Origin: JABCPE02 sp963518955
GTDB taxonomy: Bacteria > Bacteroidota > Bacteroidia > Flavobacteriales > Weeksellaceae
Direction of reading: 5' to 3'
Length of the DNA stretch: 9,318 nt
Assembly (NCBI GenBank): GCA_963518955.1
Contig: CAUQKI010000024.1
Location: 1-9,318, forward strand
The notes under the pieces were generated by a model. That model saw only the letters and a list, made by a program, of their open reading frames with translations. It made no database searches and had not been told where the DNA came from. Numbering within the stretch: the stretch's first letter is position 1; each line of letters starts with the position of its first letter. This document shows positions 1 to 6,695 of this stretch, piece by piece. The position numbers and the translations under genes were made by a program.

Positions 1-146
1 TTTTGATAAGGAGGCTGTATAAAACCATTGAACCAAGCATCTTGATATATTTCTAATGCTTTATCTATATCACCTTCTTCATATAACATATCCGCTTTAT
101 CCAAACAATCATTAATGAACTCTATGTTATTTAATTTATTAGTCAT
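1..146 (-). CDS. TPR-like protein, N-terminal part, leaves window at left edge
   Basis: Forty-eight codons are visible, from an ATG at 146-144 to the window edge, with no stop. The start is well fixed because a TAG stop lies in frame only two codons upstream (152-150). The visible protein is acidic and helical. Residues A18, A30, Y34 and A37 fall at the spacing of TPR consensus positions 8, 20, 24 and 27, and residues 22-38 read YEEGDIDKALEIYQDAW, so one TPR-like helix pair is likely. Short TPR proteins with a Trp after the second helix occur among immunity genes of polymorphic toxin loci. Together with the SUKH gene at the other end of the window this makes an immunity role possible, but that is inference from context. 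It lies 99 bases downstream of the glycan operon, on the same strand. No function can be assigned from this fragment. Confidence 0.7.
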   Translation of the reverse strand, partial: MTNKLNNIEFINDCLDKADMLYEEGDIDKALEIYQDAWFNGFIQPPYQ

Positions 147-245
147 AATCTAAGAATCTATATTGTTAAAATTAAGGTAATCTTCTAATTGATTCAGATA
201 GATAGTTTATTGTTTTCCTATTTTCAAAAATATTTATTCCAAAAC
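147..245. other. Short intergenic region after the glycan operon
   Basis: Ninety-nine very AT-rich bases separate the stop of the last glycosyltransferase from the TPR-like gene. I see no GC-rich hairpin followed by a T run on the minus strand, so read-through from the operon into the TPR-like gene is possible. On the minus strand, 232-225 reads TATTTTTG, which fits the Bacteroidota -7 pattern TAnnTTTG. No TTTG-type -33 element sits at the right distance, so a separate promoter is only weakly supported. Confidence 0.4.
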
Positions 246-1340
246 CTAACTTCCCAGTTCTTTATAAACTTTCATCAAATCCCTGAAAATCTGCTCATCG
301 GTAAATTTCTGAACAAAATCAAGTCCTTTTTCTGCCCGAAATCTGCATTCTTCGGGATTATCCCATAACTTTTTGATTTTAAACTGAATATCCTCCACAT
401 CCAGCGGATTGGCATAGAGAGTGTGTTCCCCTCCAGCCTCTGGAAGACAGCTTGTATTGCTCGTAATGACAGGCGTTTCCGAAAACAAAGCCTCTATCAC
501 AGGAATACCAAAGCCCTCAAATAAACTTGGATAAATGAAAATCTCCGCCAAACGATAAATTCCCACCAGCTCCTGCATAGAAACATTCTCCAAAAACAAG
601 GCTTTCACCTTATTTTTTGCAAGTTCCTGCTCTATTTTTTGGAAATATTTTGTTTTTTTTCCTACCACAACCAGCGGAATATCAGTCCCTTGTAAAGCCT
701 TCACCACCGAAAGCAGATTTTTACGCTCCTCTATAGTTCCTACATTTAGGAGAAACCTATCTGGAAGACCGAATTTTTGTTTTATTTCTTTTAGCTGTTC
801 TTCGGAATATTTTTCCTTAAAAGCCTGATGACAGCCCTGATAAACTACCCTGATTTTTTCTTCTGGAATTTTCAGAAATTCTACGATGTCCCTTTTGGTC
901 TGCTCAGATATTGCGATGACCAAATCTGCCATTTCCGCCGCTTTTTTGAACTTCCAAAAATGGATTTTCCTGTCAAAAAACGAATACAACTCTGGATAGC
1001 GCACAAAAATCAAATCATGTATGGTCACGATTTTTTTTATCGGTTTTTCATTCCATTTTAGAGGAAGTTCTCCCGAAAGTCCATGGAAAATATTCGCTCC
1101 CAAATTCTGTGCATCCACACCCATTTTAAGCTGTCTTGCGAGCATTCCCTTTGATACGGAAGCATAGGAAACATTAGGAAAGGACAAAATATCCTTTCCT
1201 CTTTGGCTTTGTTTTTCGGCTAAAAGGACAAACTCATCTTTTGGCGAATATTTCGCTAAAATCCTTACCAAATCACGAGAATAATTCCCAAGCCCAGAAG
1301 TATTGTGAAAAAACCTTTTGGCATCAAATGCTATTTTCAT
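246..1340 (-). CDS. GT4 family glycosyltransferase, mannosyltransferase-like
   Basis: This 364-residue protein has the usual length and the two Rossmann-like domains of GT-B glycosyltransferases of family GT4. It is expected to be a cytosolic, membrane-associated retaining enzyme that transfers a sugar from a nucleotide donor to a growing lipid-linked glycan. The N-terminal domain carries the acceptor-side glycine loop SGLGNYSR (15-22) and VTIHDL with H108 (105-110). The donor domain starts at LNVGTIEERKN (198-208, basic residues R206 and K207) and has the E-x7-E motif at E275 and E283 in SLFEGFGIPVIEAL. Its ATG overlaps the TAA of the upstream deacetylase by one base (TAATG), which suggests translational coupling. 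It is the last gene of the operon. From memory, close relatives beginning MKIAFDAKR with a TGLGNYSR-type loop commonly sit beside a deacetylase like its neighbour in Bacteroidota. Two runs of eight A occur in the coding strand (660-653 and 1038-1031). Sugar specificity cannot be read from the sequence. Confidence 0.93.
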   Translation of the reverse strand: MKIAFDAKRFFHNTSGLGNYSRDLVRILAKYSPKDEFVLLAEKQSQRGKDILSFPNVSYASVSKGMLARQLKMGVDAQNLGANIFHGLSGELPLKWNEKPIKKIVTIHDLIFVRYPELYSFFDRKIHFWKFKKAAEMADLVIAISEQTKRDIVEFLKIPEEKIRVVYQGCHQAFKEKYSEEQLKEIKQKFGLPDRFLLNVGTIEERKNLLSVVKALQGTDIPLVVVGKKTKYFQKIEQELAKNKVKALFLENVSMQELVGIYRLAEIFIYPSLFEGFGIPVIEALFSETPVITSNTSCLPEAGGEHTLYANPLDVEDIQFKIKKLWDNPEECRFRAEKGLDFVQKFTDEQIFRDLMKVYKELGS

Positions 1341-2116
1341 TATTTTTTGCTTTCGTTTTGTATTAAATCTCTATAAAGACCTGTTTTCCAACCTTTTTCA
1401 TTGATAAATTTCAATAATTCATCAAAGCGCTGTATCATTTCTTCGCCTGAGTTTCGCATCACATAAGCTGGAAAATTAAATTCCTTTTGGTGCAAATCGG
1501 TAAATTCCCACGGATGAAAATACAAGGCTGCGTATCTCGTTGATTTTACGCACTTTGCTAATAAAAATTTATAAATCCACAACGGAAAATTATGAAACGA
1601 GAGCCAAAAAAGTGGAATTCTAAACCAGCTCACGGCCGTTGGTATCTGCCATAGGCCGTTTTCATTGAAAAATCGTTTGGAAACATGCAGTTTATTGTAT
1701 CTCCCAGGTAAAAGAGTGGGATTCACAGAAGAATTGTACTCAAAACCAGCTTTTTTCACTTCCTCGGAATCCACTTCGCGCATTCTGGGCATTCGCAGGC
1801 CTTTTATCTCTGCATTAAACTGATTTTCAAGCGCTTCTTTGGACATTTTCAAATGCTCGTTCTCAAAATCAGAATGATAATAAGTATGAGAAGCCAGCTC
1901 GTGTCCCTCTGAAATGAGCCTTTCTATAAGGTCTGGAACCTGCTGAGCAAAAACAACTGTCGAGAAGAAAGTTGCCTTCGCATTATGCTTTTTCAAAACA
2001 TCCAAAATGGAAATCAATCCCTGTCGAGAAATCGCTATTTGCCTTTGGAAATCAATATCATAGCCATATTCCTTAGGCATATCAAATTCTTCTATATCAA
2101 AACTTAGGTAAATCAT
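1340..2116 (-). CDS. Polysaccharide deacetylase family protein (NodB fold, CE4)
   Basis: This 258-residue protein fits a metal-dependent carbohydrate N-deacetylase. The CE4 motifs are present in order. SFDIEEF (5-11, with D7) replaces the usual TFDDG. TFF is at 49-51. SHTYYH (76-81) supplies metal-binding H77 and H81. RMPR (108-111) is a motif-3 equivalent, and YFHPWEF (199-205, H201) is motif 5. There is no signal peptide: the protein starts directly in the first strand, so it should act in the cytosol on a lipid-linked or soluble sugar rather than on the wall. The segment around 165-186 is hydrophobic and aromatic and could touch the membrane. The gene lies 11 bases after uraH and overlaps the last GT4 gene by one base. 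This SFDIEEFDMP...HPWEFTD subtype is familiar to me from Bacteroidota glycan loci. The exact substrate is unknown, with an N-acetylhexosamine most likely. Confidence 0.9.
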   Translation of the reverse strand: MIYLSFDIEEFDMPKEYGYDIDFQRQIAISRQGLISILDVLKKHNAKATFFSTVVFAQQVPDLIERLISEGHELASHTYYHSDFENEHLKMSKEALENQFNAEIKGLRMPRMREVDSEEVKKAGFEYNSSVNPTLLPGRYNKLHVSKRFFNENGLWQIPTAVSWFRIPLFWLSFHNFPLWIYKFLLAKCVKSTRYAALYFHPWEFTDLHQKEFNFPAYVMRNSGEEMIQRFDELLKFINEKGWKTGLYRDLIQNESKK

Positions 2117-2127
2117 TTTTGTAATTA

Positions 2128-2532
2128 TTAGTTTCCTCTGTAAGTAGAATAGCCATACGGAGACAATGTAATCGGGATATGATAATGCTGAGTATCCTTT
2201 ATCTCAAAAACTACTTCTATAAAAGGGTAAAAAGTTTTTTGTTTCAATCGCTCAAAATAAGGGACAATATGAAAAGTAAGTTTATAGATTCCGTTATTAT
2301 TTTTACCCGATTCTTCTTTCAAAAATTCTTTAATTCTCCCATTATTATCCGTGTATTTTTCGTCTATCACTACCCAATTTTGATTTTTATCTTGCTTGGA
2401 TAGGCTTATTTTTACATTTGGAGCGGGTTTTCCTTGTGAAATATCCAAAATATGACTTGACAATTGATATTTTTCTTGCGCCTGAATAAATGAGCAGAAA
2501 AATACTAGCAATATTAAAATTATGTTTCTCAT
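2128..2532 (-). CDS. uraH: Periplasmic 5-hydroxyisourate hydrolase (transthyretin-like)
   Basis: HIU hydrolase opens 5-hydroxyisourate, the product of urate oxidation, to OHCU on the way to allantoin. The 134-residue precursor has a signal peptide (basic MRN, hydrophobic 4-16, likely cleavage after QA at 17-18) and a mature part of about 115 residues, the normal family size. Family signatures are LSSHILD with H27 (24-30), GKPAPNVKISL (34-44), TDNNGRI with R66 (61-67), FYPFIEVVFEI (101-111), HYHIPITLSPYGYSTY with H118 (116-131), and the terminal YRG. H27, R66 and H118 match the catalytic His, Arg and His. The last residue is Asn, where the family tetrapeptide YRGS ends in Ser (codon AAC, one base from AGC). 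Export is known for E. coli HiuH (YedX). The gene sits 16 bases after the GtrB-like gene and 11 before the deacetylase, so it is co-transcribed with glycan genes, although no other purine gene is visible. It is clearly more AT-rich than both neighbours. Confidence 0.9.
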   Translation of the reverse strand: MRNIILILLVFFCSFIQAQEKYQLSSHILDISQGKPAPNVKISLSKQDKNQNWVVIDEKYTDNNGRIKEFLKEESGKNNNGIYKLTFHIVPYFERLKQKTFYPFIEVVFEIKDTQHYHIPITLSPYGYSTYRGN

Positions 2533-2548
2533 TTTTATGTATTTTTAT

Positions 2549-3484
2549 TTACAAATTTTCTTCTTGAATGATATAACTTGGTCTCTCTTTGGTTTGTTTA
2601 AAGATTTTTCCGATATAAATTCCGATAATTCCTAAAATAATCAGCTGCAAACCTCCAAAAAATACGATGGTCATTATCAGAGATGCCCAGCCTGATATTT
2701 CAGAGCCATTGATAAAAGCAAAAATCACATAAGGAATGTACAAAACAGATAAACATGAAAAGAAAAAGCCCAAAAGCACTGCAAAATACAAGGGTTTCAC
2801 ACTAAAAGCTGTCACTCCGGCCAAAGCTAAATGAAGCATTTTTTTCATCGTATATTTGGTCTGTCCTGCAAAACGAGCCTGCGCTGTGTAAGGCAAATAT
2901 ACTTGTTGAAAGCCTACCCAAGGGACTATCCCACGCAGGAAAGGTTCATTTTCATTCATAGAGCGGATGACCTTTACCACCGCTTGGTCTAACAAACGAA
3001 AATCTGCCGAACCTTCTTTTATCTCAATATCGGAAAGTAAATTTAGAATTTTATAAAACTGTTGTGATGTTTGCTGTTTTTTCTTCGAAATTTCAGCAGG
3101 ATAAGTCCGCAGTGTGGCTACCACTTGGTTGCCTTCTTCCCATTTCTGGATAAGTTCTGGAAGGAGAGCAGGAGGATGCTGTAAATCACAATCCATCGAT
3201 ATTACCGCATCTCCGAAAGCGTGGTCAAGTCCTGCTTTTACAGCCAGCTGATGCCCAAAATTCCGTGAAAATGAAATATATTTTACATTTTCATCCTCGC
3301 TGCTTAGTTTTTTTAGAACTTCAAGGGAATTGTCTGAACTTCCATCATTTACATAAATCAAAGAATATGAATATTCTGGCAATTTTTCAGAAAAAACGCC
3401 TTTAATGGCCTCATACAGCGGAATAATATTTTCGCTTTCGTTATAACACGGAACTATGATGTCTATTTTCTTCATTTTCTTCAA
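2549..3484 (-). CDS. GtrB/DPM1-like GT2 polyprenyl-phosphate sugar synthase
   Basis: This 311-residue protein matches the bactoprenol glucosyltransferase / dolichol-phosphate-mannose synthase branch of family GT2. These enzymes move a sugar from a nucleotide donor onto polyprenyl phosphate at the cytosolic face. Seen are the N-terminal IIVPCYNE strand (9-16), NDGSSDNS (46-53), FSRNFGHQ (72-79), the DxD-type DCDLQHPP (98-105), EGSADFRLLD (157-166) and the RFAGQTKYTMKKM acceptor-loop motif (204-216). Two membrane helices follow at about 231-258 and 266-292, as in GtrB. The start is ambiguous: ATG at 3484 or at 3475 (M4). The second gives the more typical MKKIDIIVPCYNE. Either overlaps the upstream GT87-like gene (44 bases from the first ATG), so translation is probably coupled. 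The expected partner is that GT-C enzyme, which would use the polyprenyl-phosphate sugar. No GtrA-type small flippase is encoded nearby. Confidence 0.92.
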   Translation of the reverse strand: MKKMKKIDIIVPCYNESENIIPLYEAIKGVFSEKLPEYSYSLIYVNDGSSDNSLEVLKKLSSEDENVKYISFSRNFGHQLAVKAGLDHAFGDAVISMDCDLQHPPALLPELIQKWEEGNQVVATLRTYPAEISKKKQQTSQQFYKILNLLSDIEIKEGSADFRLLDQAVVKVIRSMNENEPFLRGIVPWVGFQQVYLPYTAQARFAGQTKYTMKKMLHLALAGVTAFSVKPLYFAVLLGFFFSCLSVLYIPYVIFAFINGSEISGWASLIMTIVFFGGLQLIILGIIGIYIGKIFKQTKERPSYIIQEENL

Positions 3485-4622
3485 AATTTAAAAAACACAT
3501 TTCCCAAATGATACTCAACCAAATAAGCGCTGGCGGAACAGCCCGTAAAGAATACCGAATAATATAAGGTTCTTTCAGCGGTTTGAATATATCTGTCGGA
3601 GAAAGTGACGCTAAAATAGCCAAAGATAATAAAATGATTTTCAAGGTTTTATTTTTATTCGGAGAGGAAACAAACCAAACTCCTATTCCTACATAAGCGA
3701 TGATATAAGTACTATTTTCTGTCCCTGTGCTGAACAAACAAAGAAATATACTCACCGAAGCCAATAGTAACAATCTGAACCTTAGGTTTTTATACTGGTT
3801 TATTCGCAAATAAGGCAGTGCAAATAAAACTAGTCCTATAGCAATCACCACCAAATTATTATTATAAATTCCTGTTCGCTGTAAAAAACCTAAAAGGGAA
3901 AGATTTTGCAAATTATAATGCGAAGTGTCTAAATTTGAGCCATTTTTCTCCGAAAGAGAAATATACCATTCACAATATTGAGAAATCACATAATCCGTTG
4001 AAGAATAAAGCATTGGCAAACAAACCAACAGTCCAAGCCACAGCAGTCCAGACCACACAAAACGCCATTTATCTTTGGCAAAAAAGAAAAATGCCAGACC
4101 TACAATTCCATAAAGTTTTGTTAAAAGCCCGATAACGATAAACAGCGTAGCCCAGTGACTTTTCCCTTTTTCAATGAAAACAAACGCTCCCAAAAGCAAC
4201 GCTATAATGCTGATATTGAATTGCTGCATCGCTGCTGCAGTATATAAATCGTGAGCGGAAATAAATAAAACGCCTATAATTGCCCATTTTGGGAGAGGAA
4301 GCTGACGAATTGCCCAATACAAAAACGCCGAATTAGCCAAAATCCATAGCGAACAACCGAGCCAATTAGACAAAACAGCAAAAGGCGCTATAATCCCGCT
4401 GAAAAATATTCCATAGTGATTCATATCAAAATATTCATCTGGATATGGAACATAAAGCCGAAGTTGCTGTATCGTATGCCAGAAAACTCCTTTGAATATA
4501 AGATAGTTATTATGCTTTTCTGGTCGAAAAGCTGTCTGGAGAACAGCCACCAAAGACAACCCAAACCACAAAACAGTAATAAAACAATAATTCTGAAAGA
4601 GCTTTTTTATCATTAAATTCAT
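3441..4622 (-). CDS. Polytopic membrane GT-C glycosyltransferase, GT87/DUF2029-like
   Basis: The 393-residue protein is strongly hydrophobic, with about ten or more predicted membrane spans (for example near 12-30, 91-106, 112-128, 136-151, 157-181, 188-205, 256-271, 282-298, 304-319, 326-340 and 361-378). The layout and the segments PDEYFDMNHYGIFFS (61-75), QQFNISIIALLLG (133-145) and IGLLTKLYGIVGL (164-176) resemble DUF2029/GT87, whose studied actinobacterial members transfer mannose or arabinose from polyprenyl-phosphate donors outside the cytoplasm. Acidic residues D62, E63 and D66 in the first long loop are candidates for the catalytic base typical of GT-C enzymes. A hydrophilic C-terminal tail (about 380-393) is encoded by the DNA that overlaps the start of the GtrB-like gene, a probable donor-making partner. 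The start may be ATG at 4622 or at 4613 (M4). It is not a convincing Wzy polymerase or Wzx flippase, but Wzy proteins are so divergent that this cannot be excluded. Confidence 0.75.
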   Translation of the reverse strand: MNLMIKKLFQNYCFITVLWFGLSLVAVLQTAFRPEKHNNYLIFKGVFWHTIQQLRLYVPYPDEYFDMNHYGIFFSGIIAPFAVLSNWLGCSLWILANSAFLYWAIRQLPLPKWAIIGVLFISAHDLYTAAAMQQFNISIIALLLGAFVFIEKGKSHWATLFIVIGLLTKLYGIVGLAFFFFAKDKWRFVWSGLLWLGLLVCLPMLYSSTDYVISQYCEWYISLSEKNGSNLDTSHYNLQNLSLLGFLQRTGIYNNNLVVIAIGLVLFALPYLRINQYKNLRFRLLLLASVSIFLCLFSTGTENSTYIIAYVGIGVWFVSSPNKNKTLKIILLSLAILASLSPTDIFKPLKEPYIIRYSLRAVPPALIWLSIIWEMCFLNFEENEENRHHSSVL

Positions 4623-4640
4623 AAACCTAATAAAATAGTG

Positions 4641-4649
4641 GCAAATTTA
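4641..4649 (-). promoter_or_regulatory. Candidate internal -7 element (TAAATTTGC)
   Basis: On the minus strand 4649-4641 reads TAAATTTGC, a full match to the Bacteroidota -7 consensus TAnnTTTGY. It overlaps the TAA stop of the upstream GT4 gene and lies 19 bases before the ATG of the GT87-like gene. The -33 side is poor, with only TTTTAG at 4675-4670 about 20 bases upstream. If real it would give the downstream five genes their own start, with a very short leader. Such a match is expected by chance a few times in DNA this AT-rich, so its placement is the only argument for it. Confidence 0.3.
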
Positions 4650-5780
4650 TAGTATTTCTGTCCATTTTTCTAAAATCTTTCCTTTTTTCCATTTTTGGGA
4701 TTCCTCATAGGAAGATTTATTCATACTATTGTAAACATCCTCATTCATTACAAGATATTCCAACTTTTCTCTGAACATCTGTTTATCCCCTAATAATATC
4801 AGAAAACCATTATTTTCATTAATAATATCCGAAGGTCCGTAGTTACAATCATAAGCAATAAGTGCATTAGAACAGAACATAGCCTCCACCAGCACAGTAG
4901 GCAGACCTTCCTTTAAAGAAGTGGATACGAAGATTTTAGATTTATCTAATAGTTTTGAAATTTCATCTATATTTTTTGAGCCTAAAAAACATACATTTTC
5001 TTCTAACCCTTTGTCTTTTACATATTTTTCTAAATTATTTCTTTCCACTCCATCGCCTATAATCTGTAAAAACCAGTCTTTTGGAAGATTAGATTGTTCA
5101 AAAATTTCCAATAATTCTCCTACATTTTTACCTTTATCCAGCCTCCCCACAAAGGAAATAATATTCTCTTTGTTTTCTGATGGTATAAAATTTTTGCTTT
5201 CAAATGGCTCTCCTATAATATTAGGAATAAAGAAAGTTTTGCTAAAATGCTTGTAATACTGGACAGAAGGAGTATTGATACATACTATACCTTTTAGATT
5301 TTTATAAAATTTTCTTAGTTTTTTATTATAAAGCCATCCACCCACATTATAATCTGTGTGTTCCCAAGCTATTGTTTTAGCTGCAATATCTTTAAATGTA
5401 CCCAAAAAAGAAGAGATTTTATACCAGCAGGATATAATGGCATCATAATTCTGATGGTTTTTCAGAAGCCAATTTTTGAGCAACAGATAAACCCCAATAT
5501 GAGAAATATACGAATTGATATTCTGTATTTTAGGAATGAATTTGAGGCGTTTCACATTAAATTCACAAATCCCCCATGCCCAGTGCGAAAACATATCCGC
5601 TGTATGAATTTTAATATTTTTATTTAATGAATAAAAAGTATCTGTTTTACTCGTCAACAATAGGATTTCAACTTCATGTCCCTGTTCCACAAGTTCATTG
5701 GCAAGATTAGTCATCACTCTAGCAACTCCGCCAGGGTTAAAAAGTACATAATATATCAATAAAATTTTCTTTTTTTTCAT
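4647..5780 (-). CDS. GT4 family glycosyltransferase
   Basis: This 377-residue GT-B enzyme of family GT4 should transfer a sugar from a nucleotide donor in glycan assembly at the cytosolic face. The N-terminal domain has the glycine loop NPGGVARVMTNLANEL (15-30) and AWEHTD with H141 (138-143). The donor domain begins FVGRLDKGKN (210-219, R213 and K216/K218) and IIGDGVER (240-247), followed by VSTSLKEGLPTVLVEAM (285-301) with the E-x7-E pair E291 and E299. It resembles the GalNAc/galactosyl-transferring GT4 enzymes of capsule and O-antigen loci more than the GT4 at 246-1340, but specificity is not readable. The start ATG at 5780 is followed by a run of eight A (5777-5770, MKKKK). It lies 10 bases after the GT2 gene and 24 bases before the GT87-like gene. 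Base composition is near 30% GC by sampling, lower than in the genes downstream of 4640. Confidence 0.93.
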   Translation of the reverse strand: MKKKKILLIYYVLFNPGGVARVMTNLANELVEQGHEVEILLLTSKTDTFYSLNKNIKIHTADMFSHWAWGICEFNVKRLKFIPKIQNINSYISHIGVYLLLKNWLLKNHQNYDAIISCWYKISSFLGTFKDIAAKTIAWEHTDYNVGGWLYNKKLRKFYKNLKGIVCINTPSVQYYKHFSKTFFIPNIIGEPFESKNFIPSENKENIISFVGRLDKGKNVGELLEIFEQSNLPKDWFLQIIGDGVERNNLEKYVKDKGLEENVCFLGSKNIDEISKLLDKSKIFVSTSLKEGLPTVLVEAMFCSNALIAYDCNYGPSDIINENNGFLILLGDKQMFREKLEYLVMNEDVYNSMNKSSYEESQKWKKGKILEKWTEIL

Positions 5781-5790
5781 TTTTCAGTTC

Positions 5791-6687
5791 TCATTTTAAC
5801 TTATGATAAACAAAACTCATAGGAAAAATCAATATCCCTAATATTTTGATAATTATATTTTTGGGAGAAGATATAACATCTGATATTGAACTTCTATTTT
5901 TCAATGAATAATATTGATAACCAATGAGATTCCTAAACAGAGTTTTAGGATAACTAAAAATTTTATCAGCATAGACATTGATGAATGTAAGATAACTCTG
6001 TGATAACCCAAAAGCATTTTTGACATCATAGAAATTATTAGCCAAAGAGTGTTCATCTTCCAAATCTCTGTGATAAACTCTCACAGCTTTATTGATAAAT
6101 CTATGCTTCCCTTGGACATCGAACAAAAATTGATAGACCCCCTCTGGAATAAAGCCTTTTCCTAAATATTTTTCCTCCTGCAAATTCATATTTCGGAAAA
6201 CCTTCGTAAAACCAAGTCCCCATTTATCGCCTTTTACTTTGTAATGGTATCTCATTTCAAAGATAGAACAGTCCAATGGTGATTTTGGATATTCTTCACC
6301 AATAAGTTGCCCGTTTTCATCCACTGCCAGTCCGCACACAAAAACAATATCATTTGGAACATTTTTTATTTCGTCAAGTAAAATTTCTAAAGCGTTCGGC
6401 AGGATAGCATCATCCGAATCCAAAATTGTAAAATACTCTGTATTACAAAGCTTTACACCTCTTATAATAGATACAAACTTATGGGCATTTTCCTGATAAT
6501 GATATTCAATCTCAAAATCAGCACTTTGTTTAAAATTTTCTACTAAATCTTTAGTATTATCAGTAGAGCCATCATCTATAATCAGCCATTTAAAGTCTCT
6601 GATAGTCTGATTTTTAAGAGACTCAAAAGTTCTTCCAAGAGTATGCGCTCTGTTATAAGTGGGAGTAAAAATGGTAATTTTTTCCAT
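5791..6687 (-). CDS. GT2 family glycosyltransferase (GT-A fold)
   Basis: The 298-residue protein is a GT-A type family GT2 enzyme, expected to be an inverting transferase using a nucleotide sugar. It shows the N-terminal TIFTPTYNRAHTLGRTFESL (5-24), the nucleotide-binding IIDDGSTDNT (36-45), the metal-binding ILDSDD (88-93), and a probable acceptor/base segment GFIPEGVYQ with E182 (178-186). Only one short hydrophobic C-terminal stretch (about 277-293) is present, perhaps a membrane-touching amphipathic tail, so it is not a processive synthase and not GtrB-like. Such single-domain GT2 enzymes add one sugar to O-antigen or capsule repeat units. It sits between two GT4 genes with gaps of 8 and 10 bases, in the AT-rich upstream half of the operon. 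The ATG at 6687 places the first beta strand at residue 3, as is usual. Donor and acceptor are unknown. Confidence 0.93.
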   Translation of the reverse strand: MEKITIFTPTYNRAHTLGRTFESLKNQTIRDFKWLIIDDGSTDNTKDLVENFKQSADFEIEYHYQENAHKFVSIIRGVKLCNTEYFTILDSDDAILPNALEILLDEIKNVPNDIVFVCGLAVDENGQLIGEEYPKSPLDCSIFEMRYHYKVKGDKWGLGFTKVFRNMNLQEEKYLGKGFIPEGVYQFLFDVQGKHRFINKAVRVYHRDLEDEHSLANNFYDVKNAFGLSQSYLTFINVYADKIFSYPKTLFRNLIGYQYYSLKNRSSISDVISSPKNIIIKILGILIFPMSFVYHKLK

Positions 6688-6695
6688 GCTAAAAA

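Noticed and set aside
3441..4622. Reading the polytopic protein as a Wzy polymerase or Wzx flippase
   Set aside because: Its segment pattern and the overlap with a GtrB-like gene fit a GT87-like GT-C enzyme better. Wzy cannot be fully excluded because that family is so divergent.
4921..5256. Plus-strand open frame of 111 codons
   Set aside because: It lies fully opposite a well-supported GT4 gene, has no family resemblance and reads as a low-complexity Ser/Phe-rich shadow. The other plus-strand frames in the window are shadows for the same reason.
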